Shown here piece after piece: positions 1 to 9,401 of a stretch of DNA of 64,000 nt. The position numbers and the translations under genes were made by a program. The stretch comes from a virus. Numbering within the stretch: position 1 is the stretch's first letter; the number at the start of each line of letters is the position of its first letter. The notes under the pieces are model-generated. The model ran no database searches, was not told where the DNA came from, and was given only the letters and a program-made list of their open reading frames with translations. Where the stretch lies: positions 62,797 to 126,796 of IMG/VR virus record IMGVR_UViG_3300022602_000024; one strand, 5' to 3'.

Positions 1-1
1 T

Positions 2-910
2 GTGGGCACTGCTACTACATCAGGCACTATAAATTATGTCTGGAGTACTGGTAACGGCCAATACGGTTACGGACAGACTGCACTAACACAAGCCGCATCA
101 TCAGCAGGATTGATTACTGCCACACAATGGGCCACAATGATCAACACCTTAAACAGTATCAGTAAACATCAAAGTGGTGGTTCTGGTACTGGTATCACTG
201 CTCCTACTGCTGGTAACCAAATCAATTATCTAAGCACACTATCAACTAACATTGCTACTATCAATACAAACCATAATAGTGCCAACACACAAGGCAGTAT
301 AGTGTCTGGATCGGGCGTTGCAGCCAGCGCCATCACTGCAACCAACAACACTACATATGGTCCTACAGTATTCCAAACACGTACAGTGACATTCAGTAGT
401 GGCGATGCTGCACGTTATTTCTTTAACGCTGGTGGTTCAATCAACTTGGTTGTTACCGGTGTAACAAACAACGACAGCACATCACGCAGTACTGATGCAG
501 TAAACGTGTTACTTACATACTTTGCAGGAATGAGCAACTTTAAAGGTACTAGCAATGGCCAACGCACTGGTACAGGTGGTACACTGAGTGGCAGTTACAC
601 ATCGGGTTACTGGGGACTAACAACCAGTTACCAAACTATTGCACAGGTTACTACATCTAGCAGTACTTACTCTGGTGATTACATGTTGTTGCAAGCCAAA
701 ACAAATGGTAGCAATTTATCCGGCAATGGCGATAACGGCAGTGTAATTTCTTTTGCACTGACTTATTATTCAGCACACACCAGTACAACTTCTGCATTGT
801 ACGGAAGTTCGGGCGACACATTGAATGTAACTCCCACAACCCGTATTGACTATTATCCACCAGAAACAACCAACTTGTCATCAAGTTGGGGAACCCCGAC
901 AATAGCCTAA
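2..910 (+). CDS. Putative virion structural protein, 5' partial
   Basis: The frame is open to the left window edge, so the true start is probably outside. The 302 visible residues are very rich in Ser, Thr, Gly and Asn, with no enzymatic motif, signal peptide or membrane segment. This composition is typical of extended beta-structured virion proteins (tail, neck or fibre parts). It ends in a Pro/Thr-rich stretch. Placing it upstream of the surface-modification operon fits a structural gene block lying to the left. The specific structural role cannot be told from the sequence. Confidence 0.6.
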   Translation: MGTATTSGTINYVWSTGNGQYGYGQTALTQAASSAGLITATQWATMINTLNSISKHQSGGSGTGITAPTAGNQINYLSTLSTNIATINTNHNSANTQGSIVSGSGVAASAITATNNTTYGPTVFQTRTVTFSSGDAARYFFNAGGSINLVVTGVTNNDSTSRSTDAVNVLLTYFAGMSNFKGTSNGQRTGTGGTLSGSYTSGYWGLTTSYQTIAQVTTSSSTYSGDYMLLQAKTNGSNLSGNGDNGSVISFALTYYSAHTSTTSALYGSSGDTLNVTPTTRIDYYPPETTNLSSSWGTPTIA

Positions 911-931
911 TACCCAATCGGGTTGACCTTT

Positions 932-966
932 AAGGTGTAGCATAGTATAATCACTTGCTACACCTT
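932..966 (+). terminator. Hairpin with perfect 10-bp stem after the structural gene
   Basis: The arms AAGGTGTAGC (932-941) and GCTACACCTT (957-966) are perfect inverted complements around a 15-nt loop, followed by TTATTCT. This could be an intrinsic terminator for the structural gene. The loop holds a TATAAT hexamer (946-951), so the site may instead, or also, mark the start of the downstream operon. It lies 11 bp before the next ATG. Confidence 0.55.
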
Positions 967-976
967 TTATTCTATT

Positions 977-1324
977 ATGAGCGAAGTCGAACAGTTAACT
1001 AAACAAATTAAACAGGCCACAGACTATCAAATCAATAAAACCATTCTACGGGAAAAGATTCAAACGGATCTACACTTTACCTATAATGGTGGATTATTTA
1101 AAGCCACACAAGAACTGATTGCTTTTGTATATGCTTGGAGCGGCACTGAAGAATTTTGGCCCTGGGATCACGGCAATCCCATTTTCTTAGAAGATACCTA
1201 CGGTAATCCCATACGCATAGATAATCGTCAAGAATTTTATCAACGTGCCTGTGAACACTATCAACAGGCAATGAATACCTGGCATCAACAACATGAAGAA
1301 CTCAAACGAATTAGAAAAATCTAG
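977..1324 (+). CDS. Conserved phage protein of unknown function (115 aa)
   Basis: First gene of the long + strand operon, with an ATG 11 bp after the hairpin. The protein is charged, mostly helical in character, and has no membrane segment. It contains a segment with aromatic residues and an LEDTYGNPI motif in the middle, then a Lys/Arg/Gln-rich helical tail. I recall similar short proteins next to tail or glycosyltransferase genes in T4-like phages of aquatic bacteria, but I know no function. It overlaps the next gene by 32 bp. Confidence 0.75.
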   Translation: MSEVEQLTKQIKQATDYQINKTILREKIQTDLHFTYNGGLFKATQELIAFVYAWSGTEEFWPWDHGNPIFLEDTYGNPIRIDNRQEFYQRACEHYQQAMNTWHQQHEELKRIRKI

Positions 1325-2120
1325 GGGTGCGGTTGTATTTGCGTTCAATACCGTAGTTGATTATGTCGCTATTGCAGATCAAACCAGCAGACTAATCGCA
1401 CACAAGTTGCAACTGCCTGTGACATTGATTACAGATGCTGCCGCAGATCCAAAATTTGCTTACGATAAAATCATAAGAATCAATAACGATCCTACGTCGG
1501 AAAATCAACGAGTAGACTCGGATCACACAGTAACAGAATGGCGCAACTTTGGGAGATATCTTGCATATGAACTTACACCGTATGATGACACTATTTTGCT
1601 TGATACAGATTATCTGGTACTCGATTCTAGCCTTAACACCTTATTTGAGACAGATTTTGACTACCGGTTAATGCATCATAATAAAACTCCTAAGGGCGCA
1701 GACTACGAAATGATGGGACCAACTAGTTTACCGTTTGTTTGGGCCACTGTGGTCCTGTTTAGAAAAACAGAAAAGAGTCGATTGTTTTTCAATTTGGTTG
1801 GGCGCATACAACGTCATTATCATTATTATCGTTTGTTGTATAACATACAAGATCGTAATTTTAGGAATGATTTTGCGTTTGCTATTGCCAACAACATCAT
1901 TAACGGTTATAACTTAAACGAATCGCAAAGTATACCATGGCCCATGTTTACCATAGACGAAAAAATAGTTGATATAAGGGCAGACGGCCATATACTTAGA
2001 GTATACCACGATGATCACGCAACTATAGTGCCGCATCAGAATATACACATAATGGATAAAGAATATTTACAAAGCAAAAACTTTAAAAGAATGATTGGAA
2101 TAATCTGTGAGCCAACATAA
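1293..2120 (+). CDS. Glycosyltransferase-like protein, GT-A type
   Basis: A 275-residue protein with an N-terminal Rossmann-like segment (about residues 12-50) and, at 97-110, a hydrophobic strand ending in Asp-Thr-Asp (104-106). This is the place of the metal-binding DxD of GT-A glycosyltransferases. It likely transfers a sugar from a nucleotide sugar in the cytoplasm; donor and acceptor are unknown. It overlaps the genes on both sides (32 and 14 bp), so translation is probably coupled. The family is inferred from the motif and context, not from a close match. Confidence 0.6.
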   Translation: MKNSNELEKSRGAVVFAFNTVVDYVAIADQTSRLIAHKLQLPVTLITDAAADPKFAYDKIIRINNDPTSENQRVDSDHTVTEWRNFGRYLAYELTPYDDTILLDTDYLVLDSSLNTLFETDFDYRLMHHNKTPKGADYEMMGPTSLPFVWATVVLFRKTEKSRLFFNLVGRIQRHYHYYRLLYNIQDRNFRNDFAFAIANNIINGYNLNESQSIPWPMFTIDEKIVDIRADGHILRVYHDDHATIVPHQNIHIMDKEYLQSKNFKRMIGIICEPT

Positions 2121-2943
2121 AGAACAACAGGGCTTTGTGACTTTTGCCATCAATACTCCCGAAGTCAACTACGGAGAACTTGCATATCTACAATGCTTGA
2201 ATGTCAAATCCACGCAACAAAACAATCGTTATGCAGTTATTGTTGATGTTAACACATACGAATCGTTTACCAAACAACAACTTGATACATTTGATTATGT
2301 AATACAAATTGGTGTTGATAGAGACAATCCATTTAGTGCAGAACCTATGGTCTGGCACCATACACCATTTAAAGAAACAATCAAATTGGAAAGTGATCTG
2401 TTGTTCACCCGCAGTATTGACCATTGGTGGACTGCGTTTAGGCTACGCAATGTTTGTTTAAGTACGCATGCCAGGGCCGCTACTGGTGCCATGCTCGATG
2501 GGTTTATTAAATATAGAGAATTATTCAAAGCCAATCAATTGCCTGACATATACAACGGATTAATGTATTTTAGATACACGCAAGAAGCACATGACTTTTT
2601 TCTTACTGCCAGAAACATTTTTGAAAACTGGGACATTGTTAGTGCTGAATTAATCAGATGCAATGTTCCTGCCAGCACTGATGTAGTATATGCCATAGCC
2701 GCATTGATACTAGGTGAAGACATAGTGACCATGCCCAGTCTAGACTTCCTAAATTTTGTGCATATGAAGTCAGGTTTCAATGGATGGAGCGATGCACGCA
2801 CTTGGTTAGAAACAGTGGTCAACGAACGTGATGGCGATATCATACGCATCAACAACTTGAACCAATATCATCCGGTGCACTACTACGATAAAACTTACTG
2901 CACCCAAGAATTGATTAAATACTATGAGTCCAGAAGAACTTGA
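2107..2943 (+). CDS. Glycosyltransferase-like protein, second copy type
   Basis: A 278-residue protein that starts with GTG inside the end of the previous gene. Like its neighbour it opens with FVTFAINT-type strand residues, and it carries Glu-Ser-Asp (95-97) at the end of a hydrophobic strand where GT-A enzymes place the DxD. The two proteins look like diverged relatives. The first Asp of a strict DxD is Glu here, so the metal site may differ. A nucleotide-sugar transferase role is an inference from this motif and the gene cluster. Confidence 0.5.
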   Translation: MSQHKEQQGFVTFAINTPEVNYGELAYLQCLNVKSTQQNNRYAVIVDVNTYESFTKQQLDTFDYVIQIGVDRDNPFSAEPMVWHHTPFKETIKLESDLLFTRSIDHWWTAFRLRNVCLSTHARAATGAMLDGFIKYRELFKANQLPDIYNGLMYFRYTQEAHDFFLTARNIFENWDIVSAELIRCNVPASTDVVYAIAALILGEDIVTMPSLDFLNFVHMKSGFNGWSDARTWLETVVNERDGDIIRINNLNQYHPVHYYDKTYCTQELIKYYESRRT

Positions 2944-3280
2944 ATTTTGGAGAGAAGTTGAATCTCTCATTGCCCCTCCTGTAGAAACTGTAATAGAATA
3001 CCGCTTGCATTATGATGCTGCAGGCGATATTGTTACTGCTTCAATGGCCAATCACCCAGAATCCAACCAATACATAGTTGTAGATCGAGCCACATACGAG
3101 AGATATTTTGAGTATCGTGTGGAAAAAGGCCAGTTAAAAAAGATAGACAAGGACTCGGGATTTAGTGTAAAATTACACAAAGCCTCTGATGGTTTTCGAG
3201 TAGTTAAGAATCACGCTGGTATTATACTGGACGCTGACGAAACATATACAGACACAGAATATTATGACACAAATCGTTGA
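2924..3280 (+). CDS. Conserved phage protein of unknown function (118 aa)
   Basis: Small soluble protein, acidic at both ends, lying between two glycosyltransferase-like genes and overlapping both (20 and 17 bp). It begins with a SPEELEFWREVE helix, and its middle has alternating beta-type residues. No catalytic motif is seen. The overlap and position suggest it serves the same pathway as its neighbours. Confidence 0.7.
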   Translation: MSPEELEFWREVESLIAPPVETVIEYRLHYDAAGDIVTASMANHPESNQYIVVDRATYERYFEYRVEKGQLKKIDKDSGFSVKLHKASDGFRVVKNHAGIILDADETYTDTEYYDTNR

Positions 3281-4160
3281 TGTAGCAGATTTAGATTGCA
3301 TTTATTTAACATATGATGAACCTCAAAAAGAAGAATTTTGGATCAAGATCCAAAACATGGTACCCTGGGCTAAACGAGTTGATGGAATCAAGGGCAGTGA
3401 TGCGGCTCACAAAGCAGCCGCGGATGCTAGCAATACTGATAGGTTTGTGCTTATCGACGGCGATAACTTGCCTGATGCTGATTTCTTTAACCTCCAGTTA
3501 CATTTGGATAGCACCAATGATGCTTGTGTTTTTCGTTGGCGGGCTCGTAACAGTATTAATGGCCTAATGTACGGCAATGGTGGTATGAGTTGTTGGACAA
3601 AAGAATTCGTCTACAATATGAAAACACACGAAGCGTCAGATGGATCAGATGACACCGCAGTGGAGTTCTGTTTTGATCCCAACTACTGGGCCATGCACGA
3701 CTGTTACAGCACAACCTATCCTGATGCAACACCTTATCAAGCCTGGCGTGCTGGCTATAGAGAAGGTGTTAAGATGTGTTTGGATCGTGGAGCAAAACCC
3801 ACGATAGAAGAATTTAGTCAACGTGTTCAAGGACGCAACTATGATAACCTATGCATCTGGCAAAGTGTCGGAGCAGATAACCCCAATGGCCTGTGGGCCA
3901 TTTACGGAGCACGGCTGGGTACATTCATGACCATGTGCGAAAAGTGGGAATATAGAGATGTACAAGATTTTGATAGACTCAAAAAGTTATGGGAAACTTT
4001 TGGTAAGTTAGATCCTGTAACAGAAATCAACAAGCTGACCAAACCTTTGCAAAACCGACTGGGATTACCTATTACATTATTAGATAGCAATGCTAGTCAG
4101 TTTTTTAAACATCATTATCGTGCGGTGTTTAAAAATAGAGGACCAATGATTCGTGAATAA
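3264..4160 (+). CDS. Glycosyltransferase-like protein related to the C-terminus of the 1071-aa repeat protein
   Basis: A 298-residue protein with an N-terminal strand, a DEP motif (18-20) and FVLIDGDNL (61-69), whose DGD is in the DxD position of GT-A enzymes. A WRARNSINGLMYG block (92-104) and an AWRAGYREGVK block (160-170) also occur, with matching order and spacing, in the last 225 residues of the protein at 18152-21367. The two are paralogous. The role is probably sugar transfer, with donor and acceptor unknown. It overlaps its upstream neighbour by 17 bp and the first radical SAM gene by 8 bp. Confidence 0.6.
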   Translation: MTQIVDVADLDCIYLTYDEPQKEEFWIKIQNMVPWAKRVDGIKGSDAAHKAAADASNTDRFVLIDGDNLPDADFFNLQLHLDSTNDACVFRWRARNSINGLMYGNGGMSCWTKEFVYNMKTHEASDGSDDTAVEFCFDPNYWAMHDCYSTTYPDATPYQAWRAGYREGVKMCLDRGAKPTIEEFSQRVQGRNYDNLCIWQSVGADNPNGLWAIYGARLGTFMTMCEKWEYRDVQDFDRLKKLWETFGKLDPVTEINKLTKPLQNRLGLPITLLDSNASQFFKHHYRAVFKNRGPMIRE

Positions 4161-5538
4161 GTCAGATTTTATGGCAAGTGCTGAGTGGATGAAAGATCAC
4201 TTGGGAGAAGGCCTGTGCTTGGCTAAATGGAAGCAGGTTAGTCTACATTTACCCACAGGACTCAACAATAGTTGTTACCATCCTCCACTACATCAAATTG
4301 ATGCGGCAGCACTCAAAGACAATCCTGGTGCATTACACAATACTGCCCACAAAAAAGAGCAGCGCAAGATTATGCTCCGACATGAACGTCCTAGCGAGTG
4401 TCAATACTGCTGGAACATGGAAGACCTGGGCCGGTTAAGTGACAGGCATTACCGTTCAGGTGAGCGTTGGGCTGCAGAAGAATACGACACAATCGTTAAC
4501 AGTACAGGAGATGAAGATGATGTTATCCCCGCATACGTGGAGGTTAATTTTAACCACGCTTGCAATTTGGCTTGCAGCTATTGCAGCCCTCAGTTTAGCA
4601 GTACGTGGCAAACAGAAATTGACCGTTTTGGTGGCTATCCTACTAGTACTATTCACAACGATGCTAGTCATTTCACTGGGCGCAATCGTCCTATTCCCGC
4701 CTCCGGCGATAACCCCTATGTAGACGCATTTTGGGCCTGGTGGCCCGAACTATACCCCAAACTAAAACATTTTAGAATGACTGGTGGCGAACCATTAATG
4801 GACAAGAATACCTATAAGGTATTTGACTATGTCCTGGCTATGCCTAACCCCGAACTGCACTTAAATGTTACTAGTAACTTCAGCGTAGAAGATAGCTTGT
4901 TTGAAAAGTATATGGGCTATGTTAAACAACTATGCTCAACTCAAATTGAACACTTTATGCAGTTTGTGAGTCTGGACTCCGGCCAGTATCAACACGCAGA
5001 ATACATTAGACATGGATTAAATTTCCATCGTATGCAAAATAACGTACATAGGTTCCTGCACGAAATTCCCTACCGCAATAGTCTAACATTTATTATTACA
5101 ATGAATAACCTGAGTGTACTAGGTCTGCAACGCCAGTTAGAATGGATACTTGACTTGCGTAAGTCCTACAGTACCACATACCAACGTGTTTGGTTTGATA
5201 CTCCTGTGTTACGTAAACCTGAATGGCAAAGCCTACAGATACTGCCGCCCATATATGCTGATCATTTGGATCGTATGGCAGACTGGATGGAGTTGAATTT
5301 AGAAACTGCCAAGGACCCATTTCATGGATTTAAAGACTATGAAGTGCAAAGACTGCGTAGAGACATTGCCTGGATGAGAGAAGGTAGCAATTTAGATCCC
5401 AAGTATGTTATACTGCAAAAAGCAGACTTTTATAGATTTTTTAACGAACACGATAAAAGACGTCGTACAGATTTTTTAGGAACTTTTCCGCAGATGCGAG
5501 AATTTTGGAAAGAATGCGAATACTATGCCAAGAATTAA
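4153..5538 (+). CDS. Twitch-type radical SAM protein 1
   Basis: Radical SAM enzyme of 461 residues with a GTG start overlapping the previous stop. The CX3CX2C motif that holds the 4Fe-4S/SAM cluster is C137, C141 and C144, followed by SPQFSSTW. GGEP, which contacts SAM methionine, is at 211-214. An N-terminal extension carries more cysteines (C41 in a CYHPP motif, C83 and C86 in ECQYCW), likely ligands for an auxiliary cluster in the twitch/SPASM manner but placed before the barrel. The substrate is unknown. It is the first of five tandem paralogues. Confidence 0.85.
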   Translation: MNKSDFMASAEWMKDHLGEGLCLAKWKQVSLHLPTGLNNSCYHPPLHQIDAAALKDNPGALHNTAHKKEQRKIMLRHERPSECQYCWNMEDLGRLSDRHYRSGERWAAEEYDTIVNSTGDEDDVIPAYVEVNFNHACNLACSYCSPQFSSTWQTEIDRFGGYPTSTIHNDASHFTGRNRPIPASGDNPYVDAFWAWWPELYPKLKHFRMTGGEPLMDKNTYKVFDYVLAMPNPELHLNVTSNFSVEDSLFEKYMGYVKQLCSTQIEHFMQFVSLDSGQYQHAEYIRHGLNFHRMQNNVHRFLHEIPYRNSLTFIITMNNLSVLGLQRQLEWILDLRKSYSTTYQRVWFDTPVLRKPEWQSLQILPPIYADHLDRMADWMELNLETAKDPFHGFKDYEVQRLRRDIAWMREGSNLDPKYVILQKADFYRFFNEHDKRRRTDFLGTFPQMREFWKECEYYAKN

Positions 5539-6880
5539 TAACGAAACCGACTTAGAATATAAACGCAGAGTGATTGACATCAAGTCGGATTCATTCTGCG
5601 GAGCAAAATGGTACAATGCCACTATATGGCTTGGATCGGGCATGACTACTAGTTGCCACCATCCATTGCCTCATCGAATTGACATTGATGATGTCAAACG
5701 TAATCCCAAAGCATTACATAACACGCAAAAGAAAAAGATGGAGCGTGAACAGATGCAGAAAGGAGAGCGTCCTGCTGGATGTGAGTATTGCTGGAAAATA
5801 GAAGACATTGGTAGAGATAATATTTCTGATCGTGTGTACAAAACAATCATTTATAAAGACGAGGAACTAAGAGATGCTTATGCTAGGCCAGCACGCCATG
5901 ACGTGGATTTACGAACGCTTGAGATTGCTTTTGATCGTACATGCAATTTTGGGTGTAGTTACTGTAACCCTGCTTTCAGTAGCACTTGGGTTAAGGATAT
6001 CGATGTTCATGGACCCTATACACATCTCACTTCAGACGGCAGGAATCATTTTACTCATAGCCATGATAGTAGTCAACTTTATACTTTTAATCAACATAAT
6101 CCTTACACTGAGGCGTTCTTTAAATGGTGGGAGACCGACCTTCATAGAACGCTTACTGAACTTAGGTTAACTGGTGGCGAACCATTGATGAGTGGAGAAA
6201 CCTGGAAGTTATTAGATTGGTTTCGAACTAGAGAAGTAAACCCTGACATGCGTTTTGCGCTTAACAGTAATCTTGGTGCCAAAGACGAGTTGATTGATCG
6301 CATGATCGAAGCCACACAACATATTGATCACTTTCATTTATACACCAGTAACGAAAGTATGGGCGCACAAGCAGAATACATACGTGACGGCCTTGACTGG
6401 ACGACATGGACTGCTAATGTAGAAAAAGTGTTAAGTCAAGGGCGCATTGAAGGCTTCCATATGATGTGTACTATTAATGCATTATGCTTAGATACGCTAC
6501 CTGAGTTTTTAGATCAATGTATAGCTTGGAAAACCCGTTACGGCAAAGACTATCCTACATTTACACTAAATATTTTACGCTTTCCTAGTTTTCAATCACC
6601 ACTTGTGTTATCGGATGACATAAGAACATATTACAAATATAATTTACAACAGTGGTTTGACAACAATACCGCAAATCCTTTCTTACACGAAATGGAACGT
6701 AATCAAGTTCAGCGACTAATAGATTATTTAGATGTAGTTAAAACTCCGCATTCGGGCGCAGCAGAACAAACAATGCTACAACAAGACTTTAAACAATTTT
6801 ACACACAATATGATCAGCGACGAAATAAGAATTTTATTGCAACATTTCCAGCAGTATGCGAATGGTATAATTCACTATGA
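5525..6880 (+). CDS. Twitch-type radical SAM protein 2
   Basis: A 451-residue radical SAM enzyme, closest in layout to the preceding gene. The core motif is C140, C144 and C147 followed by NPAFSSTW, with GGEP at 217-220. N-terminal cysteines are C44 in a CHHP motif and C86/C89 in GCEYCW. Both proteins also share an RRxxNFxxTFP-like C-terminus, so they look like a tandem duplication. It overlaps the upstream gene by 14 bp and the next by 4 bp (ATGA), indicating coupled translation. Confidence 0.85.
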   Translation: MPRINNETDLEYKRRVIDIKSDSFCGAKWYNATIWLGSGMTTSCHHPLPHRIDIDDVKRNPKALHNTQKKKMEREQMQKGERPAGCEYCWKIEDIGRDNISDRVYKTIIYKDEELRDAYARPARHDVDLRTLEIAFDRTCNFGCSYCNPAFSSTWVKDIDVHGPYTHLTSDGRNHFTHSHDSSQLYTFNQHNPYTEAFFKWWETDLHRTLTELRLTGGEPLMSGETWKLLDWFRTREVNPDMRFALNSNLGAKDELIDRMIEATQHIDHFHLYTSNESMGAQAEYIRDGLDWTTWTANVEKVLSQGRIEGFHMMCTINALCLDTLPEFLDQCIAWKTRYGKDYPTFTLNILRFPSFQSPLVLSDDIRTYYKYNLQQWFDNNTANPFLHEMERNQVQRLIDYLDVVKTPHSGAAEQTMLQQDFKQFYTQYDQRRNKNFIATFPAVCEWYNSL

Positions 6881-8193
6881 GCAAAGATTTTTATAACAAA
6901 GGGTATGACTATAATGCTCGTAAACCGTACTTTGTTGATCAAGTAGATCTGACTGAGCAAGAGTGGGCAAGATTAACGGAAAGCGATACATTTTGTATGT
7001 TGCCTTGGATGCATATGCACGCCTTTCCTGATGGTCGTGCATATCCTTGTTGTCTAAGTGATTATTGGCATCCGGTAGGGGACTTGCGCAAGAACACCAT
7101 GGCCGAAGTTTGGAATCAAGACGCATACCGGACCATGCGCAGTAACATGTTGCAGGACAAGCCATGTAAAGAATGTACCAAGTGTTACGAGCAAGAACGA
7201 CATGGTGCTTTTAGTATGCGCAACGACAGTAATAGAAACTACGGGCATTTAATCAAAGAAACCAACAATACTCATGAAGATGGCACTCACCCAGAATTTA
7301 AAATACGATATTGGGATGTGCGTTTTAGTAATCTTTGTAATTTTAGTTGTCGCAGTTGCGGTCCTATCTTTAGCAGTAACTGGTACAATGATCATGTAAA
7401 GTTATACAATCGTAAACCTGATGTGTTAGGCAGAGACATGGCCAGGGTAGAATACACCACAGGCGACGAAGATGATATGATAGCACAAATGATGCCGCAT
7501 GTGCCCTATCTTGAACAGGTGTACTTTGCTGGTGGCGAACCGCTTATAATGAAAGAGCATTATTTCCTATTAGAAAAACTAATAGAAGCTGGCAAAACTG
7601 ATATTCGTTTGCAATACAATACAAACTTTAGTGAACTACATTTTAAAGACAAACATGTATTTGAATACTGGAAACATTTTAAAAATGTGTCAGTGGGTGC
7701 TAGTTTAGATGGCATGGGTGCACAGGCAGAACTGATACGTAAAGGAACAGATTGGCAACAAACCGTTGAAAATCGTGAACGCATGATGCGGGAAGTTCCA
7801 CATGTGGATTTTTATGTCAGCAGTACAGTTAGTAGCATGAATGTATTGCACGTATTGGACTTTCATAAGTCTTGGACTAAAATGGGATTAATCAATGCCA
7901 AAGATTGGAATATCAATATTTGTCAAAGTCCTGAATGGTACCGTATAGATATATTCCCAGACGAGTTTAAACAACGTGTTATCTATCCTGCTTATGAAGA
8001 GCATATTGCTTGGCTTGATCCACAGGATACTCTGCGTCGTGCAACTACAGGATATCAAAGTTTATTGAGTTTAATGCGCGGCAATGATGGCACTCAACAT
8101 TGGCCCAGATTTGTTGAGGAGATATCTGTATTAGATAATCTACGAAATGAAAACTTTTGGGAGACATTTCCTGAGTTTGAGGAATTAAAATGA
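6877..8193 (+). CDS. Twitch-type radical SAM protein 3
   Basis: A 438-residue radical SAM enzyme. The cluster motif is C154, C158 and C161 (followed by GPIFSSNW) and GGEP is at 219-222. The N-terminal region differs from paralogues 1 and 2: C40 in FCMLPW, the pair C58-C59 in YPCCL, then C97, C100 and C103. This gives six candidate ligands for an auxiliary cluster. Start ATG overlaps the upstream stop as ATGA. The substrate is unknown; the FCMLPW...CC arrangement is one I associate with phage twitch-domain enzymes. Confidence 0.85.
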   Translation: MSKDFYNKGYDYNARKPYFVDQVDLTEQEWARLTESDTFCMLPWMHMHAFPDGRAYPCCLSDYWHPVGDLRKNTMAEVWNQDAYRTMRSNMLQDKPCKECTKCYEQERHGAFSMRNDSNRNYGHLIKETNNTHEDGTHPEFKIRYWDVRFSNLCNFSCRSCGPIFSSNWYNDHVKLYNRKPDVLGRDMARVEYTTGDEDDMIAQMMPHVPYLEQVYFAGGEPLIMKEHYFLLEKLIEAGKTDIRLQYNTNFSELHFKDKHVFEYWKHFKNVSVGASLDGMGAQAELIRKGTDWQQTVENRERMMREVPHVDFYVSSTVSSMNVLHVLDFHKSWTKMGLINAKDWNINICQSPEWYRIDIFPDEFKQRVIYPAYEEHIAWLDPQDTLRRATTGYQSLLSLMRGNDGTQHWPRFVEEISVLDNLRNENFWETFPEFEELK

Positions 8194-9401
8194 CATTACC
8201 AGAAACAATTTGTATGCTGCCTTGGATCAGCATTGAAGCCAGTCCAATGGGCACAACTCGCCCGTGTTGTTTAGCACAAGAAGAGATTATAGACGATGAA
8301 GGTAATAAGATAGACTTACGCACGAGTACCTTACATGATGCATACCAAAGCGAGTATATGCAAAACTTACGTAGGCAATTTCGTGCAGGAGAAAAACCTG
8401 CAACATGCAGAATGTGTTGGGAAGAAGAGGCGGCTGGCAGAGCAAGCAAACGTATTAATAGTCGTATACGGTTAAAAGAATCGTATACACAAGTTGATTG
8501 GATGAACGATACTCCAGACCAACTCTGGTTTATTGATTTAAAACTAGGCAACATCTGTAACTTAAAATGTCGTATATGCGGATCTTGGTCTAGTAGCAAA
8601 TGGGCCGCAGAAGAAATGGATTACTTGCCCAAGGGGACAGATAAAAAATCGCACATTGCCTATACATGGCTCAAAGCTGGTAGCTGGCCTGAAGAAAGCC
8701 CGGACTTTTGGGACAACTTAAAATCCTTGTTGCCTGATATTAAGTACTTTGAGTTTACTGGCGGCGAGCCTTGGCTGATCGAGGAACACTGGGAGTTGTT
8801 GGAGTTTGCTGTTGCAGAAGGCTACGGCAAGGGTATTGATATACATTACAATACCAATGCTACACAGGCACCAACTAGATTAATACCATTATTAGACAAA
8901 CTTGGTAGAGTTGATATTGCATTCAGCGTTGACAACGTAGGTGATCGTTTTGAATATGAACGTTATGGCGCTAAATGGACAGAAGCCAACAACATAATCG
9001 ATGCCACACATGGATTGCGTACTAAGTATAACAACATTACCACTCAGTTGTGCTTTACTATCAATATTCAAAATGTCTACTATCTAGACGAGTTGTTGTC
9101 TTGGGCTAACACCAAAGGTTTTAACAGTATCTACTTCAATATGTTACAGAGCCCGGACCGTATGAGTATACAACGTATGACTCCGGTTGCACAGGAGTTG
9201 GTACTAAACAAATTAAAAACACATTTTTGGAAATCTACATATTATCAACAAGAAATTGATAACGTCATCAAGTTTATTGAAAACGGCTCTGGTAGCGATG
9301 GTCAAGACTTTGTGGAAAAGATGCAGCAGACAGATTCTTATCGTCGACAAAACTTCATGGACACGCATTCTGAAATAGCACGAGCAATGGGATATGAATA
9401 A
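8190..9401 (+). CDS. Twitch-type radical SAM protein 4
   Basis: A 403-residue radical SAM enzyme with C123, C127 and C130 (ICNLKCRIC) followed by GSWSSSKW, and GGEP at 191-194. N-terminal ligand candidates are C8 in ICMLPW, C26-C27, and C73/C76 in TCRMCW. It belongs to the same subtype as paralogue 3 but is shorter at the N-terminus. Joined to the upstream gene by ATGA, and overlapping the next by 8 bp. Confidence 0.85.
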   Translation: MTLPETICMLPWISIEASPMGTTRPCCLAQEEIIDDEGNKIDLRTSTLHDAYQSEYMQNLRRQFRAGEKPATCRMCWEEEAAGRASKRINSRIRLKESYTQVDWMNDTPDQLWFIDLKLGNICNLKCRICGSWSSSKWAAEEMDYLPKGTDKKSHIAYTWLKAGSWPEESPDFWDNLKSLLPDIKYFEFTGGEPWLIEEHWELLEFAVAEGYGKGIDIHYNTNATQAPTRLIPLLDKLGRVDIAFSVDNVGDRFEYERYGAKWTEANNIIDATHGLRTKYNNITTQLCFTINIQNVYYLDELLSWANTKGFNSIYFNMLQSPDRMSIQRMTPVAQELVLNKLKTHFWKSTYYQQEIDNVIKFIENGSGSDGQDFVEKMQQTDSYRRQNFMDTHSEIARAMGYE

